Source: Schnuerera sp. xch1 (GTDB lineage: Bacteria > Bacillota > Clostridia > Tissierellales > Tepidimicrobiaceae). From it: a DNA stretch of 42,651 bases. The notes under the pieces are model-generated. The model was not told where the DNA came from. It did no database searches and was given only the letters and a program-made list of their open reading frames with translations. The stretch's first letter is position 1. Every line of letters begins with the position of its first letter. The stretch covers positions 1 through 42,651 of the forward strand of contig NZ_JAIOUP010000020.1 in NCBI RefSeq assembly GCF_019931165.1, read 5' to 3'. The position numbers and the translations under genes are program-made. Below are positions 16,483 to 27,541 of this stretch, piece after piece.

Positions 16483-17772
16483 ATGGAGTTTGTTCTACAA
16501 AATAAGGAAAACAATAAAGCTTTCTTTAATATTGAAATAAGTCAAAAAGAATTTGAAAAATCAATTCAAAATGTATATTTAAAAACTAGGAATAAATTTA
16601 ATATACCAGGATTTAGAAAAGGGAAAGCTCCACGAAAGATAATAGAGTTAAATTATGGAGAAGGGATATTTTATGAAGATGCATTAAATGACATCTTACC
16701 GAAAGCATATGGTGAGGCTATAGACAAATTAGAACTTAAACCTGTAGATAACCCTGATGTGGATATTGATCAATTGGAAAAAGGCAAATCAATAATTATT
16801 AAAGTAGAAGTAACTATAAAACCAGAAGTTGAATTAGGAGATTATAAAAAAATAGAAATTGAAAAAATAGAATATAATGTTACAGACGAAGATGTTGAAA
16901 AGGAATTAGCTTCTATACAAGAAAGAAATGCTAGGATAATTGATGCTGGAAATAGGGAAACTAAAGAAGGAGATTTACTTACTATAGATTTTAAAGGATT
17001 TGTAGATGGAGAGCAATTTGAAGGTGGCACAGCTGAAGGACAGCAATTAGAAATTGGCTCAAATACTTTTATTCCTGGGTTTGAAGAACAATTAATTGGC
17101 AAGAAAAAGGGAGATGAAGTAGAGGTTAAAGTAACTTTCCCTGAAGATTATCATCAAGAAAATTTAAAGGCTAAAGAAGCTACATTTGAAGTTACTATTC
17201 ATGAAGTTAAAGAAAAAGAATTACCAGAATTAGATGATGAATTTGCAAAAGATGTTAGTGAATTTGATACTTTAGATGAATATAAACAAAGTATTAAAGA
17301 GAGATTAGAAAAGGAAGCAAAAAATAAGGAAAAAGTTGATGTAGAAAACAAGATACTTGAAAAAGTAGTAGAAATTTCTAAAGTAGATATACCAGAGATA
17401 ATGATTGAACATCAGATAGAAAATGAAATCAATGAATTTAGTTATAGATTGAAGATGCAAGGAATGGACATAAATCAATATTTAGAATTAACTGGTTCAA
17501 ACTTGGATGACTTTAAGGAACAGGTAACACCAGTAGCAGAAAAGAGAGTAAAAACAGATTTAATTCTTGAAGCCATAACCGAAGCAGAAGATATTCAAGT
17601 TACAGATGAAGATATAGATAAAGAATTAGATAGATTAGCTAAAGAGTATAATCAGGAAAACGTAGATGAGTTTAAGGATAATATGAAAAAGGGAGATTTA
17701 GAATATCTAAAAGCGGGTATAATGAGAGATAAGACTATTGATTTATTAGTAAAAAATACTAAACTAATTTAA
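16483..17772 (+). CDS. tig: Trigger factor, ribosome-bound chaperone and prolyl isomerase
   Basis: Trigger factor binds near the ribosomal exit tunnel and holds nascent chains. The ribosome-docking motif GFRKGKAPRK is near residue 44. The FKBP-like domain spans about 160-245 (LLTIDFKGFVDGEQFEGG, GFEEQLIGKKKGDE). The remainder is the long helical chaperone arm, rich in Lys and Glu. The length of 429 residues is typical. AGAGAGGAG precedes the ATG. clpP follows after 18 bases, so the chaperone and protease subunit are probably cotranscribed, a common Gram-positive and proteobacterial arrangement. Confidence 0.96.
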   Translation: MEFVLQNKENNKAFFNIEISQKEFEKSIQNVYLKTRNKFNIPGFRKGKAPRKIIELNYGEGIFYEDALNDILPKAYGEAIDKLELKPVDNPDVDIDQLEKGKSIIIKVEVTIKPEVELGDYKKIEIEKIEYNVTDEDVEKELASIQERNARIIDAGNRETKEGDLLTIDFKGFVDGEQFEGGTAEGQQLEIGSNTFIPGFEEQLIGKKKGDEVEVKVTFPEDYHQENLKAKEATFEVTIHEVKEKELPELDDEFAKDVSEFDTLDEYKQSIKERLEKEAKNKEKVDVENKILEKVVEISKVDIPEIMIEHQIENEINEFSYRLKMQGMDINQYLELTGSNLDDFKEQVTPVAEKRVKTDLILEAITEAEDIQVTDEDIDKELDRLAKEYNQENVDEFKDNMKKGDLEYLKAGIMRDKTIDLLVKNTKLI

Positions 17773-17790
17773 TTTTAGGAGGGGTATATT

Positions 17791-18375
17791 ATGGCATTAG
17801 TACCTGTTGTTGTTGAACAAACTAACAGAGGAGAAAGGTCTTATGATATATATTCAAGACTTTTAAAGGAAAGAATAATTTTTCTTGGGGGCGAAGTTAA
17901 TGACGTAACAGCTGATCTAGTAGTTGCTCAATTATTATTTTTAGAAGCTGACGATCCAGATAAGGATATACAACTTTATATTAACAGCCCAGGAGGATCT
18001 GTAAGTGCTGGATTTGCAATATATGATACAATGCAATATATAAAACCTGATGTATCTACTATATGTTTGGGATTGGCAGCAAGTATGGGTGCTTTTCTAC
18101 TTACAGCTGGAGCAAAAGGGAAGAGATTTGCCTTACCTAATGCTGATATTATGATTCATCAACCCTTAGGAGGTGCTAAAGGTCAAGCAGAGGATATAAG
18201 GATTCATGCTGAGAAGATTATTCAAACAAGAGAATCAATAAATAAGATATTGAGTGAAAGAACTGGGCAGCCTTTAGATAAAATTTCTAGGGATACAGAT
18301 AGAGATTTCTTTATGACCGCCGAAGAAGCCAGAAAGTATGGTATAATAGATAAAGTAATAGAATCACATAAATAA
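17791..18375 (+). CDS. clpP: ATP-dependent Clp protease proteolytic subunit
   Basis: ClpP forms the 14-subunit serine protease chamber fed by ClpX or ClpC. The triad is visible as Ser98 in LAASMGAF, His123 in MIHQPLGG and Asp172 in DTDRDFFM, matching the canonical numbering. The processing region at the N-terminus is short (ALVPVVVEQ). The length is 194 residues. AGGAGGGG precedes the ATG. The gene lies between tig and clpX. Confidence 0.97.
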   Translation: MALVPVVVEQTNRGERSYDIYSRLLKERIIFLGGEVNDVTADLVVAQLLFLEADDPDKDIQLYINSPGGSVSAGFAIYDTMQYIKPDVSTICLGLAASMGAFLLTAGAKGKRFALPNADIMIHQPLGGAKGQAEDIRIHAEKIIQTRESINKILSERTGQPLDKISRDTDRDFFMTAEEARKYGIIDKVIESHK

Positions 18376-18394
18376 GATTAAGTGAGGTGTCATG

Positions 18395-19675
18395 ATGTCA
18401 AAATATGACGACAAACAGCTTCGTTGTTCTTTTTGCGGGAAACCTCAAGACCAAGTTCGAAGACTTATAGCTGGACCAAATGTATTTATATGCGATGAGT
18501 GTATAGAGCTTTGTCAAGAAATAATTGATGAGGAATTTGTTGAAAGTTTCGATGAGGAATATAGAGAATTGCCTAACCCATCAAAGATAAAGGAAACTTT
18601 AGATGAATATGTCATCAAACAAGAGATGGCAAAAAGATCATTAGCTGTTGCAGTATATAATCATTACAAAAGAATAAACAAGAAACCATCAAAAACAAGT
18701 GACGTAGAGCTTCAAAAGAGTAATATAGTGATGATTGGGCCAACTGGTTCAGGAAAAACCTTATTAGCTCAAACATTAGCAAAGATATTAAATGTACCTT
18801 TTGCGATAGCAGATGCTACTTCTTTAACAGAAGCTGGATATGTTGGTGAAGATGTTGAAAATATAATTTTAAAATTAATTCAAGCTGCTGATTATGATAT
18901 TGAAAGAGCGGAAAAAGGTATAGTTTATATAGATGAGATTGATAAAATAGCTCGTAAATCTGAAAACCCTTCGATTACAAGGGATGTAAGTGGTGAAGGA
19001 GTACAGCAAGCATTGCTCAAAATTCTTGAAGGCACGGTTGCAAATGTACCACCTCAAGGTGGTAGAAAACATCCACATCAAGAATTTATTCAAGTAGATA
19101 CAACCAATATCCTATTTATAGTTGGTGGAGCTTTTGATGGAATAGATAAGATAATTCAAAAGAGGGTAGGTACTAAAGCTATGGGATTTGGTGCTGAAAT
19201 TAAGAGCAAAGAAAATGCTCCAATTAGTGAATTATTAAAAAAGATACAGCCAGAAGATCTATTGAAATATGGTTTGATACCAGAATTTGTTGGACGATTA
19301 CCGGTATTGGTTACGTTAGAAGAATTAGATGAAGAAGCTCTTGTAGAAATATTGTTAGAGCCAAAAAATTCTCTTGTAAAGCAGTATAAGGAATTGTTTA
19401 GAATGGATAATGTAGAATTAGAGTTTGATAAAGAAGCTTTGAGGGCTGTAGCTAAAAAAGCTATTGAGAGAAAAACTGGAGCAAGAGGATTACGTGGTAT
19501 AATAGAGGGAACTCTATTAGATATTATGTATGATATACCTTCAAGAGAAGATATAAAGAAATGTTTAATCACAAAAGAAACTATAGAGTCCAATGGAGAA
19601 CCAACTTTGGTACTTTCTGAACGAAAAGCTAAGGATAGAGCTAACAATAAGGATAATGAAGAATCTGTGTCATAA
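18395..19675 (+). CDS. clpX: ClpX, AAA+ unfoldase of ClpXP
   Basis: ClpX recognises tagged proteins, unfolds them and feeds them to ClpP. The N-terminal zinc domain has Cys11, Cys14, Cys33 and Cys36. Walker A GPTGSGKT is near residue 115, the pore loop GYVGED near 149, and Walker B with IVYIDEIDK near 178. The ClpP-contacting loop reads MGFG instead of the common IGFG. Two adjacent ATG codons exist. I chose 18395, which is five bases from GAGGTG; 18392 is only two bases away. The gene is followed by a terminator, which separates it from lon. Confidence 0.95.
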   Translation: MSKYDDKQLRCSFCGKPQDQVRRLIAGPNVFICDECIELCQEIIDEEFVESFDEEYRELPNPSKIKETLDEYVIKQEMAKRSLAVAVYNHYKRINKKPSKTSDVELQKSNIVMIGPTGSGKTLLAQTLAKILNVPFAIADATSLTEAGYVGEDVENIILKLIQAADYDIERAEKGIVYIDEIDKIARKSENPSITRDVSGEGVQQALLKILEGTVANVPPQGGRKHPHQEFIQVDTTNILFIVGGAFDGIDKIIQKRVGTKAMGFGAEIKSKENAPISELLKKIQPEDLLKYGLIPEFVGRLPVLVTLEELDEEALVEILLEPKNSLVKQYKELFRMDNVELEFDKEALRAVAKKAIERKTGARGLRGIIEGTLLDIMYDIPSREDIKKCLITKETIESNGEPTLVLSERKAKDRANNKDNEESVS

Positions 19676-19705
19676 AAAGGCTCACAGTTTAGTGAGCCTT
19701 TTTTT
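19674..19705 (+). terminator. Terminator after clpX
   Basis: AAAAAGGCTCAC (19674-19685) pairs with GTGAGCCTTTTT (19692-19703) around AGTTTA and continues into TT. Confidence 0.92.
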
Positions 19706-19736
19706 GATAATGTCAGGATAAGGAAGGAGTGACGCT

Positions 19737-22097
19737 ATGTATAAAGATCCATATGTCGTGCAAAAAAAAACAGAGTCCCTTATACCTCTAAGAGGTATGT
19801 CTATATTTCCTCACATGGTTATTCATTTTGATGTAGGAAGAGAGAAGTCAATTAATGCTTTAGAAAAATCCATGGTAGATGATTCATTAATCTTATTATG
19901 TTCACAAAAAGATTCTAGAGTAGAAGAACCGACTTCAGAAGATTTTTACCATGTTGGAACTATTGCGAAAGTAAAGCAAGTATTGAGATTACCTGGAGGA
20001 AGTATAAGGGTTTTAGTAGAAGGAATAAATAGAGGAAAAATAAAAGAAATAATAGAAGCAAAAGACCATTTTGAAGTAGAAGTAGAGGAATATGTTTATG
20101 ATCCTGAAAAAATAGTTGTAGATAAAGAGATGCGAGCGGCTATGAGATTGGTCATTGATGATTTTGAACAGTATTTAAATTTAAGTAATAGATTGTCAAC
20201 AGATATATTATTAACAGTAACAGATATTGAAGATCCAAGTAGATTGGCTGATGTTATTGCTTCTTATATTAACTTTAAAATAGAAACTCATCAAAAGATA
20301 TTAGAAACTTTTGATTTTTATAAAAGATTAGAAGTACTCCACGAAATATTACGAGAAGAAATTGAATTGTTGAAAATAGAGGAGAAGATTAATCAGAGAG
20401 TAAAGACGCAAATAAGCAAGGTACAAAGAGAACACTATTTAAAAGAACAAATGAGAGCTATACAGAAGGAATTAGGCCAGGAAGATGATATAGACCAAGA
20501 AGTAGAAGAATATAAATCTAAAATTGCTAAAATTAAAATGCCTAAAGAATCCAAAGAAAAAGCGTTAAAAGAGGTGAATAGACTTAACAAGATGCCACCT
20601 CATTCAGCAGAAACTGCCGTTATAAGAACATATCTAGACTGGATTGTTGAGCTTCCATGGAATAAACAAACAAAGGATAAGATTGATATTAAAAGAGCTA
20701 GGGATATTCTAAATAGAGATCATTATGGACTTAATGATGTAAAAGAAAGAATATTAGAATTTATTGCTATAAGAAAGTTGGCTACCAACATTAAAGGGCC
20801 TATTCTGTGTTTAGTAGGTCCACCAGGAGTGGGGAAAACATCAATTGCAAGATCAATTGCAGAATCTCTCAATAGAAAATTTATTAGAATGTCTCTAGGA
20901 GGAGTACAAGATGAAGCAGAAATGAGAGGTCACAGAAGAACTTACGTAGGAGCTATGCCAGGTAGGATTATATCTTTGATTAAAAAATCTGGATCAAAAA
21001 ATCCTGTGTTTTTATTTGATGAAATTGATAAATTAAGTAGTGGATTTAGGGGAGATCCTTCTAGTGCCTTATTGGAGATATTAGATCCTGAACAAAATAA
21101 CACATTTACAGATCATTATCTCGACATGACATTTGATTTATCTAAGGTATTATTCATTACCACAGCGAATACTGTAAATTCTATACCTGCACCTCTGTTA
21201 GATAGAATGGAACTTATTAGAATAAGTGGATATACTGAAGAAGAAAAAGTAAAGATTGCTACTAATCATCTTTTACCAAAACAGATAAAGGAACATGGAT
21301 TGAAAGAAGACAACCTAAATATTTCAGAGAGAGCTATTAGAAAAATAATAAATAATTATACTAGAGAAGCAGGAGTCAGGGAATTAGAAAGGAATATATC
21401 AAGTATATGTAGAAAAGTTGCAAAGAGAATTGTAGAATTTAATGATAAAATAGTTAGAATAAATAAAGGAAATCTGCATAAGTATTTAGGTAAAGAAAAG
21501 TATCGTTTTGATATAAAAGAGAGGCAAGATCAAATAGGTGTAACAACTGGTTTAGCTTGGACTGCCTTTGGAGGAGAAACTCTTTTTATTGAAATTAATT
21601 CAATGAAGGGAACTGGTAAGGTTCAACTAACAGGCCAGTTAGGAGATGTGATGAAAGAATCAGCTATGGCAGGAATTAGTTATATTAGAGCTAATACTGA
21701 AAAATTAGGAATAGATAGTGACTTTTATAAGGAAATGGATTTGCATGTTCATGTGCCAGAGGGAGCTATACCAAAAGATGGGCCATCAGCAGGAATAACT
21801 ATGGCGACGGCTGCAATTTCAGCACTTACTAATACCCCAGTCAGTAAAGATGTTGCTATGACAGGAGAAATTACTTTAAGAGGTAGAGTTTTACCTGTTG
21901 GAGGAATCAAGGAAAAAGTATTAGCAGCTAATAGAATTGGTATAAATAAAATTTTAATACCTTTTGAAAATAACAAGGATTTGGATGAAATACCAAAGAA
22001 AATAAAGAAAAAAATAGAATTTATTCTAGTTGAGAATATGGAAGAAGTTTTAAAACATACCTTATTAGAGAAGGAAAATAAAAATGAAAATAGTTAA
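19737..22097 (+). CDS. lon: ATP-dependent protease La (LonA)
   Basis: Lon degrades misfolded and some regulatory proteins in the cytosol. The N-terminal substrate domain covers about residues 1-200, followed by a coiled-coil region. The AAA+ core has Walker A GPPGVGKT at 361-368 and Walker [10 protein letters not shown] near 423. The protease domain has Ser684 in PKDGPSAG and Lys727 in GGIKEKVL, with the 43-residue spacing of the Lon Ser-Lys dyad. The length is 786 residues. AAGGAGTGACGCT precedes the ATG. It has its own upstream terminator boundary and overlaps engB by 14 bases. Confidence 0.96.
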   Translation: MYKDPYVVQKKTESLIPLRGMSIFPHMVIHFDVGREKSINALEKSMVDDSLILLCSQKDSRVEEPTSEDFYHVGTIAKVKQVLRLPGGSIRVLVEGINRGKIKEIIEAKDHFEVEVEEYVYDPEKIVVDKEMRAAMRLVIDDFEQYLNLSNRLSTDILLTVTDIEDPSRLADVIASYINFKIETHQKILETFDFYKRLEVLHEILREEIELLKIEEKINQRVKTQISKVQREHYLKEQMRAIQKELGQEDDIDQEVEEYKSKIAKIKMPKESKEKALKEVNRLNKMPPHSAETAVIRTYLDWIVELPWNKQTKDKIDIKRARDILNRDHYGLNDVKERILEFIAIRKLATNIKGPILCLVGPPGVGKTSIARSIAESLNRKFIRMSLGGVQDEAEMRGHRRTYVGAMPGRIISLIKKSGSKNPVFLFDEIDKLSSGFRGDPSSALLEILDPEQNNTFTDHYLDMTFDLSKVLFITTANTVNSIPAPLLDRMELIRISGYTEEEKVKIATNHLLPKQIKEHGLKEDNLNISERAIRKIINNYTREAGVRELERNISSICRKVAKRIVEFNDKIVRINKGNLHKYLGKEKYRFDIKERQDQIGVTTGLAWTAFGGETLFIEINSMKGTGKVQLTGQLGDVMKESAMAGISYIRANTEKLGIDSDFYKEMDLHVHVPEGAIPKDGPSAGITMATAAISALTNTPVSKDVAMTGEITLRGRVLPVGGIKEKVLAANRIGINKILIPFENNKDLDEIPKKIKKKIEFILVENMEEVLKHTLLEKENKNENS

Positions 22098-22689
22098 AGC
22101 TGAATTAGAAAGAGTTGCAGTCAATAAACAACAATATCCTGGTGAAAATTTAGCTGAGATAGCTTTTGTTGGCAGGTCAAATGTAGGAAAATCCTCCTTT
22201 ATAAATTCTATGGTTAATAGAACAAAATTAGCTAGGACAAGTGGAAAGCCAGGGAAGACCAGAACAATAAATTTTTATAACATAAATAATAAATTCAGAT
22301 TTGTAGATTTACCTGGATATGGATACGCAAATGTTTCTAAAAAGGAAAAGGATAAATGGGGGCGTGTAATTGAAGAATATTTAAATACTAGAGAAAATTT
22401 AATAGAACTAGTACTACTAGTAGACATAAGACATGAACCTACAGACCAAGATGCATTGATGTATAATTGGATAAAACACTTTGATTTTACGGGATTAGTT
22501 ATTGCAACAAAGGCAGATAAAATATCGAAGAGTAAATATCAACAGAATATAAAAATAATAAAAAACAAATTAAAAATTAATAGTAATAACTTAATAATAC
22601 CCTATTCTTCATCTAAAAAGATTAATAAGGAGAAGATATGGCAGATTTTTGAAGACATGTTTATAAATGATGAAGAGCAGCCGTCTTAA
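22084..22689 (+). CDS. engB: Ribosome-biogenesis GTPase EngB (YsxC/YihA)
   Basis: EngB is a small GTPase needed for 50S subunit assembly. G1 GRSNVGKSS is at 30-38, the G2 Thr lies in KTRTINF, G3 is DLPGYG, G4 is TKADK, and G5 is the SSSKK region. The length is 201 residues. It starts inside the last codons of lon, so it is translated from the lon message. The lon-engB order is widespread. The stop codon lies in the hairpin at 22674-22704. Confidence 0.95.
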   Translation: MKIVKAELERVAVNKQQYPGENLAEIAFVGRSNVGKSSFINSMVNRTKLARTSGKPGKTRTINFYNINNKFRFVDLPGYGYANVSKKEKDKWGRVIEEYLNTRENLIELVLLVDIRHEPTDQDALMYNWIKHFDFTGLVIATKADKISKSKYQQNIKIIKNKLKINSNNLIIPYSSSKKINKEKIWQIFEDMFINDEEQPS

Positions 22690-22704
22690 TAAGGCAGCTG
22701 CTCT
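22674..22704. terminator. Hairpin between convergent engB and rubredoxin genes
   Basis: AGAGCAGC (22674-22681) pairs with GCTGCTCT (22697-22704), with further inner pairs, and covers the engB stop. Neither strand has a tight T run after it, so termination may be weak or factor-assisted. Confidence 0.6.
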
Positions 22705-22711
22705 AACAGTA

Positions 22712-22873
22712 CTATTCTTCTTTTATAAACATATCTTGAGTAGCCCCGCATACTGGACAAACCCAATCTTCTGGTAATTCCTCAAAAGGTGTTCCTGGCT
22801 CAACATCATTATCTGGATCGCCAATTTCAGGGTCGTAAACATATCCACATGGTTCACAAATATATCTATCCAT
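22712..22873 (-). CDS. Rubredoxin
   Basis: This is a 53-residue electron carrier with one Fe(Cys)4 centre. Read on the minus strand from ATG 22873, the product begins [19 protein letters not shown] and has the two iron loops Cys6-x2-Cys9 and Cys39-x2-Cys42 (DWVCPVCGA). The [20 protein letters not shown] region is classical rubredoxin. GGAGAATTGAT precedes the start. Such proteins serve oxygen and peroxide detoxification in strict anaerobes, fitting the inferred lifestyle. No rubrerythrin or oxidoreductase partner is adjacent. The gene is convergent with engB. Confidence 0.96.
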   Translation of the reverse strand: MDRYICEPCGYVYDPEIGDPDNDVEPGTPFEELPEDWVCPVCGATQDMFIKEE

Positions 22874-22975
22874 ATCAATTCTCCTTTCAATATGTAATTA
22901 GTGGAATAGTACCCATTTATCATAAATTTTAAACTATTTTTTAAAATTATTTTTGATATGATCGTATTATAAACA

Positions 22976-23004
22976 TTGGACTCATACAATGGATTAAATA
23001 AAAT
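22976..23004 (+). promoter_or_regulatory. Probable promoter of the RsbW-like gene
   Basis: TTGGAC (22976-22981), 17 bases and TAAAAT (22999-23004). Confidence 0.45.
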
Positions 23005-23070
23005 GCTTATGGGTAAAATTATAATAATAAAAAAGAAAATATAAATTAAAATTAGATAGGCGTGATTTTA

Positions 23071-23460
23071 ATGACCTTTAGATTTAAGGGATCTGTGTGT
23101 AGTGACTTAGATGATACAAAAATTTTTGTGAGAGGTATTTTATCTAAATTAGAAAATATTATATACGATGAGGATTTATTGTTTGACATAAGATTGATAT
23201 TAAATGAGTTAATTGTAAATAGTGTTATACACGGAAACGAAAATAATAGAAACAAATGCGTTAGTTTATTTTTAGAAGTTGAAGGAGATGCTGTAAGAAT
23301 TGAGGTAGTAGATGAAGGTCAAGGTATTAGTTTTGATAAGACGGAATATAAACCAGAAGAATTAAAATGTTGTGGAAGGGGGCTTGTAATTGTTGATGGA
23401 TTATCAGATGAGATGTATTTTGACAAAAATAGAGTAGTGGCTGTTAAATACATTGTATAA
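23071..23460 (+). CDS. RsbW/SpoIIAB-like anti-sigma factor or histidine-kinase-type ATPase
   Basis: The 129-residue protein is a single GHKL ATPase domain. The N-box is ELIVNSVIHGNENN near residue 50, the G1 box DEGQGI near 86, and the GRGL loop follows. This size and architecture fit RsbW-type switch kinases, which hold a sigma factor or phosphorylate an anti-sigma antagonist. No STAS antagonist or sigma gene is adjacent, so the partner is unknown. The ATG at 23071 is five bases after AGGCGTGA; an in-frame GTG at 23062 lies inside that site. The following surface-protein gene begins 13 bases downstream and is likely cotranscribed. Confidence 0.85.
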   Translation: MTFRFKGSVCSDLDDTKIFVRGILSKLENIIYDEDLLFDIRLILNELIVNSVIHGNENNRNKCVSLFLEVEGDAVRIEVVDEGQGISFDKTEYKPEELKCCGRGLVIVDGLSDEMYFDKNRVVAVKYIV

Positions 23461-23473
23461 GGGGGATGTTTTT

Positions 23474-25564
23474 GTGAAAAGTAGAGTATCATTTTTAATA
23501 TTAACAATATTATTTTTTACCGCTTTTACTTCTAGTACTGTCTATGGAGAAAATGGATATGATGAGAAGTTGGAACAAACAATAATAAAGGTTAAGGATA
23601 TATTTCAAATATCCGATAAGTATGAAAGATTTGATTCGAATATTCAATCCTATGATGAAATGACATATTTTTATTTAAATTGGTATAGTGAAGATGAAAC
23701 TTTGGGAGGGATTTCAGTAACAGTAGATTCTGAGGGAAATATTTTTAGTTATCATAAATACATACCTTTTCAGGAACCAGAATCTAGATTGCCAAAGATA
23801 AACTATCAACAAGGATTAGAAAGTGCAATAGACTTCTTAGAAAAGGTGAATTCTAAAGTACAAGATGAAATTCAATACAAGGAAGATGTAAGACCTTTAA
23901 ATCCCAATACTACAGAATATACTTATGAATTTATCAGGATGAAAGATGATACATTTTATCCAGATAACTCAATTTCAGTGCATATTAATAAGTATACCGG
24001 GGAAGTATCAAACTATTATACAGATTGGGATAAAAATATGACACTTCCGAGTAAGGTTGGAATTATTCAAGAATCAAAAGCAAGAGAATCATATAAAGAA
24101 AATATAGGATTAAAATTGATGTACAAGGATACTTATGAAGATGGAAGATTAAAACACTTTTTAGTGTATACAACTTTGAAAAATAATAATGCCATAGATG
24201 CAAAAACTGGAGAAGCAATTAATATAAATTATTATGATATATATAGGGGATTAGGTGGTGGAGATGTAGGAATGGCTGACTCTTTGACGGATAAGGATGA
24301 TATTAATTTATCACCTGAAGAAAGAGAAAGAGTAGAGAAATTATCTGATATTCTTACATCGGAAGAAGCTGAAAATAAAGCACGAGAAATATTAAATATA
24401 GAGGATGAATTTAAATTAGAATCGACTAATTTTGATAGTCAACTTAGAAATGAAAATGATTATTTTTGGTCTTTTAATTTTGTTAAATATCTAGAAAACG
24501 AAGAGGAAATAAAATACAATGTATCAATAGATGCTAAAACAGGTGAATTGTTAAGATTTTATTCAAATAAATCTGTTAATCATAATTTAAAACCAAAATA
24601 TAATAAAAAACATAGCCAAAAAGTGGCTGAAGAATTCATAAAGCAAATAAATTCTGAAAAGTTTAAAGAAATTGAATATATTGCATCCAAGAATAAGGAT
24701 ATGACTCATTCTTACAGTTTCAAATTTATGAGAAAAATTAAAGAAGCATATGTAGAGAATGATGGTATAAGAGTAACTGTAGATGGCATTACAGGAAAAG
24801 TTATATCATATGATATGAATTGGTATAAAGGTGAACTGACATCTGTTGAAAATATAATACCTGTTGATGAAGCATATGAAATATTATTCAATGATATAGG
24901 CTTTGAATTAAGATATGGGACTTTGATAAATTTTGAAGATGAGAGAGATACGGAAAAAGAAGTGAAGCTTATCTATGCAGTTGAATCTAACAAACCTTTG
25001 ATAATAGATGCTAATACTGGAGATATATTAGATTATAATGGTAAGCCTTTTGAGGAAGGAAAAATTGTAAAATACGAAGACATTGACAACTCTTATGAAA
25101 AAGAGAAGATAGAGTTATTAGCTCAGCATGGTGTTTCCTTCAATTCTAAAGAATTTAAACCTAGTGAGAAGATTGTTCAAAAAGATTTCCTATATTTGTT
25201 ATTAAAATCCATGGAACCATATAGAATAATACATGAGGCTGAAATGGAAGATGAAGGATATAATCGTTTAATAGATTTAGGAATATTAAAAGAAGAAGAG
25301 AAAGATCCTAATGGTATAGTCACAAAAGTAGAAGCCATAAAATACATTATAAGGGCAATGGATTATGAAAGAGTAGCTGAATTAAATGGAATCTATAAGG
25401 ACCTATTCAAAGATCAAGAGAATATAGACCCTGTAATGAAAGGATATTTATCTTTAGGATATGGATTAAATATTATAGAAGGTAATAATGGTTATATAGA
25501 TCCAACATATGAGATTAAACGAGAAGATGCTGCGAAAATAGTATATAATTATCTATTCATTTAG
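23474..25564 (+). CDS. Secreted YcdB/PepSY-repeat protein with C-terminal SLH-like region
   Basis: The 696-residue product starts with a signal peptide (about 1-25, ending near VYG). Repeated segments with the pattern aromatic-rich strand, VDxxTGE, and YxxxW recur through about residue 540 (for example VTVDSEGNIFSY, VHINKYTGEVSNYYTDW, VSIDAKTGELLRF and VTVDGITGKVISYDMNW). These resemble YcdB/PepSY domains, which are thought to inhibit proteases or act in the envelope. The last 140 residues contain SLH-like helices ending in DPTYEIKREDAAKIVYNYL, suggesting wall anchoring. The start is GTG 23474 with AAGGGGG upstream. Its true ligand is unknown. Confidence 0.8.
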   Translation: MKSRVSFLILTILFFTAFTSSTVYGENGYDEKLEQTIIKVKDIFQISDKYERFDSNIQSYDEMTYFYLNWYSEDETLGGISVTVDSEGNIFSYHKYIPFQEPESRLPKINYQQGLESAIDFLEKVNSKVQDEIQYKEDVRPLNPNTTEYTYEFIRMKDDTFYPDNSISVHINKYTGEVSNYYTDWDKNMTLPSKVGIIQESKARESYKENIGLKLMYKDTYEDGRLKHFLVYTTLKNNNAIDAKTGEAININYYDIYRGLGGGDVGMADSLTDKDDINLSPEERERVEKLSDILTSEEAENKAREILNIEDEFKLESTNFDSQLRNENDYFWSFNFVKYLENEEEIKYNVSIDAKTGELLRFYSNKSVNHNLKPKYNKKHSQKVAEEFIKQINSEKFKEIEYIASKNKDMTHSYSFKFMRKIKEAYVENDGIRVTVDGITGKVISYDMNWYKGELTSVENIIPVDEAYEILFNDIGFELRYGTLINFEDERDTEKEVKLIYAVESNKPLIIDANTGDILDYNGKPFEEGKIVKYEDIDNSYEKEKIELLAQHGVSFNSKEFKPSEKIVQKDFLYLLLKSMEPYRIIHEAEMEDEGYNRLIDLGILKEEEKDPNGIVTKVEAIKYIIRAMDYERVAELNGIYKDLFKDQENIDPVMKGYLSLGYGLNIIEGNNGYIDPTYEIKREDAAKIVYNYLFI

Positions 25565-25572
25565 AATAACAA

Positions 25573-25596
25573 ATGGCAGGGACTACTCCCTGCCAT
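25573..25596 (+). terminator. Hairpin after the YcdB-like gene
   Basis: ATGGCAGGG (25573-25581) pairs with CCCTGCCAT (25588-25596) around ACTACT. The T tract is short and interrupted. Confidence 0.75.
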
Positions 25597-25684
25597 CAGA
25601 TTTTACTATTATTTTAAAGTAGATTATGTTAAAATTGAATTTGGCAAATATATTAATATAAAAAACAGGAAGTGATAAATTTTT

Positions 25685-27511
25685 ATGAAAGCAACAAGAG
25701 ACGACCTTAGAAACATAGCAATTATCGCTCACGTAGATCATGGAAAGACTACGCTAGTGGATAGTATGTTAAAACAAAGTGGAATCTTTAGAGAAAATCA
25801 AGTAATTAAGGAAAGAGTTATGGATTCCAATGAAATAGAGAGGGAAAGAGGTATTACAATTTTATCTAAAAATACTGCTATACATTATAAGGATAAAAAG
25901 ATAAATATTGTGGATACTCCAGGACATGCTGACTTTGGAGGAGAAGTAGAGCGTGTGCTTAAGATGGTAAATGGAGTTGTACTATTAGTAGATGCTTTTG
26001 AAGGACCTATGCCTCAGACTAAATTCGTACTAAAGAAGGCTTTTGAACTTGACTTGCCAGTAATAGTATGCATAAATAAAATAGATAGACCAGAGGCAAG
26101 GCCAGAGGAAGTAGTAGATGAGGTATTAGATTTATTCATAGAATTAGGAGCAGGAGAAGAATATTTGGATTCTCCATTTATATTTACATCTGCTAAGGAT
26201 GGCTCTGCAACTACAGATTTAAATATAGAAAAAGATAATATGGAGGATTTATTTGAAGCAATAATAAAATATATTCCAGCACCAGGAGGATATATCGATG
26301 AGCCATTGCAGGTATTAATTTCTACTATAGATTACAATGATTATGTAGGTAGAATTGGTATTGGAAAAATTGAAAGAGGTAAGATTAGAAAAAATCAGGA
26401 TGTAATAATTGTAAATAATGAAAAAAGTGAATATATTCAAAAAGTAAAGATCACAAATGTGTATGAATTTGAAGGGTTAAATAGAGTAGAAGTAGAAGAA
26501 TCAAAAGCAGGAAGTATAATTGCTGTAACAGGAGTAGAGGAAATTCACATAGGTGATACTATATGCCACTCAGAACATCCAGATCCACTCTCCTTTGTGA
26601 AGATTTCAGAACCTACTATTTCCATGACATTTTCAGTAAATGATAGTCCATTTGCTGGGAAAGAAGGTAAATATGTAACAACAAGACAGATAAAAAATAG
26701 ACTATTTAAAGAATTGCAAACAGATGTTAGTCTCAGAGTCGAGGAAACAGAATCTACAGATGCGTTTAAAGTATCTGGGAGGGGAGAATTGCATCTATCT
26801 GTTCTTATAGAAAATATGAGGAGAGAGGGTTATGAGTTTCAAGTATCTAAACCTAAAGTATTGTTTAAATATGAAAATGGAAAAAGATTAGAACCTATGG
26901 AAACTGTAACAATTGATGTATCAGATGAGTTTATTGGTGCAATAATAGAAAAATTAGGAAGAAGAAAAGGTGAACTAGAAAATATGACTGAATCTGAGGG
27001 TGGTTATGCTAGGTTAGTATTTTCCATTCCTGCAAGAGGACTAATTGGATATAGACAGGAGTTTATGACTGATACTAAAGGAAACGGAATACTCAATTCA
27101 GTATTCGACAAATATGGACCGTATAAAGGAGATATACCAACAAGAAAAGAAGGTTCATTGATCTCCTTTGAAACAGGAGAGGCTACCACTTATGGATTAT
27201 ATTCAGCTCAAGAAAGAGGAACTCTATTCGTTATTCCAGGAATCAATGTCTATGAGGGAATGGTTGTAGGTTCAAACCCTAAGGGATTAGACATAGAAGT
27301 AAATGTTTGTAAGAAGAAACATCAATCGAATGTTCGAGCTTCAGGTTCTGATGATTCATTGAAACTAACTCCTCCAAGGCAAATATCTTTAGAAGAAGCA
27401 CTTGAATTTATTGAAGATGATGAACTTATTGAAGTAACTCCTGTTAACTTTAGAATAAGAAAAAGAATTCTTAATTCTAATAAAAGATACAAGTCGAAGA
27501 AACGAAATTAA
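25685..27511 (+). CDS. typA: Translational GTPase TypA/BipA
   Basis: TypA is a ribosome-binding GTPase of the EF-G family that affects subunit assembly and stress growth. G1 is AHVDHGKTT at about 15, G2 lies in RERGITI, G3 is [16 protein letters not shown], and G4 is NKIDR. Domains 2 and 3, an EF-G-like domain V and the TypA-specific C-terminal domain (region with [14 protein letters not shown]) follow. The length is 608 residues. GGAAGTGATAA precedes the ATG. cls follows after 30 bases in the same direction. Confidence 0.95.
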   Translation: MKATRDDLRNIAIIAHVDHGKTTLVDSMLKQSGIFRENQVIKERVMDSNEIERERGITILSKNTAIHYKDKKINIVDTPGHADFGGEVERVLKMVNGVVLLVDAFEGPMPQTKFVLKKAFELDLPVIVCINKIDRPEARPEEVVDEVLDLFIELGAGEEYLDSPFIFTSAKDGSATTDLNIEKDNMEDLFEAIIKYIPAPGGYIDEPLQVLISTIDYNDYVGRIGIGKIERGKIRKNQDVIIVNNEKSEYIQKVKITNVYEFEGLNRVEVEESKAGSIIAVTGVEEIHIGDTICHSEHPDPLSFVKISEPTISMTFSVNDSPFAGKEGKYVTTRQIKNRLFKELQTDVSLRVEETESTDAFKVSGRGELHLSVLIENMRREGYEFQVSKPKVLFKYENGKRLEPMETVTIDVSDEFIGAIIEKLGRRKGELENMTESEGGYARLVFSIPARGLIGYRQEFMTDTKGNGILNSVFDKYGPYKGDIPTRKEGSLISFETGEATTYGLYSAQERGTLFVIPGINVYEGMVVGSNPKGLDIEVNVCKKKHQSNVRASGSDDSLKLTPPRQISLEEALEFIEDDELIEVTPVNFRIRKRILNSNKRYKSKKRN

Positions 27512-27541
27512 ATTATCTTGATTTAAAGTAAAGGTGGTATT

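Noticed and set aside
19156-19647. 163-codon minus-strand frame inside clpX
   Set aside because: Antisense shadow of conserved clpX sequence, without its own ribosome site or family motif.
22723-22989. 88-codon minus-strand frame overlapping the rubredoxin gene
   Set aside because: It is in a different frame from rubredoxin; the rubredoxin frame has the iron-binding Cys pairs and a good ribosome site, this one does not.
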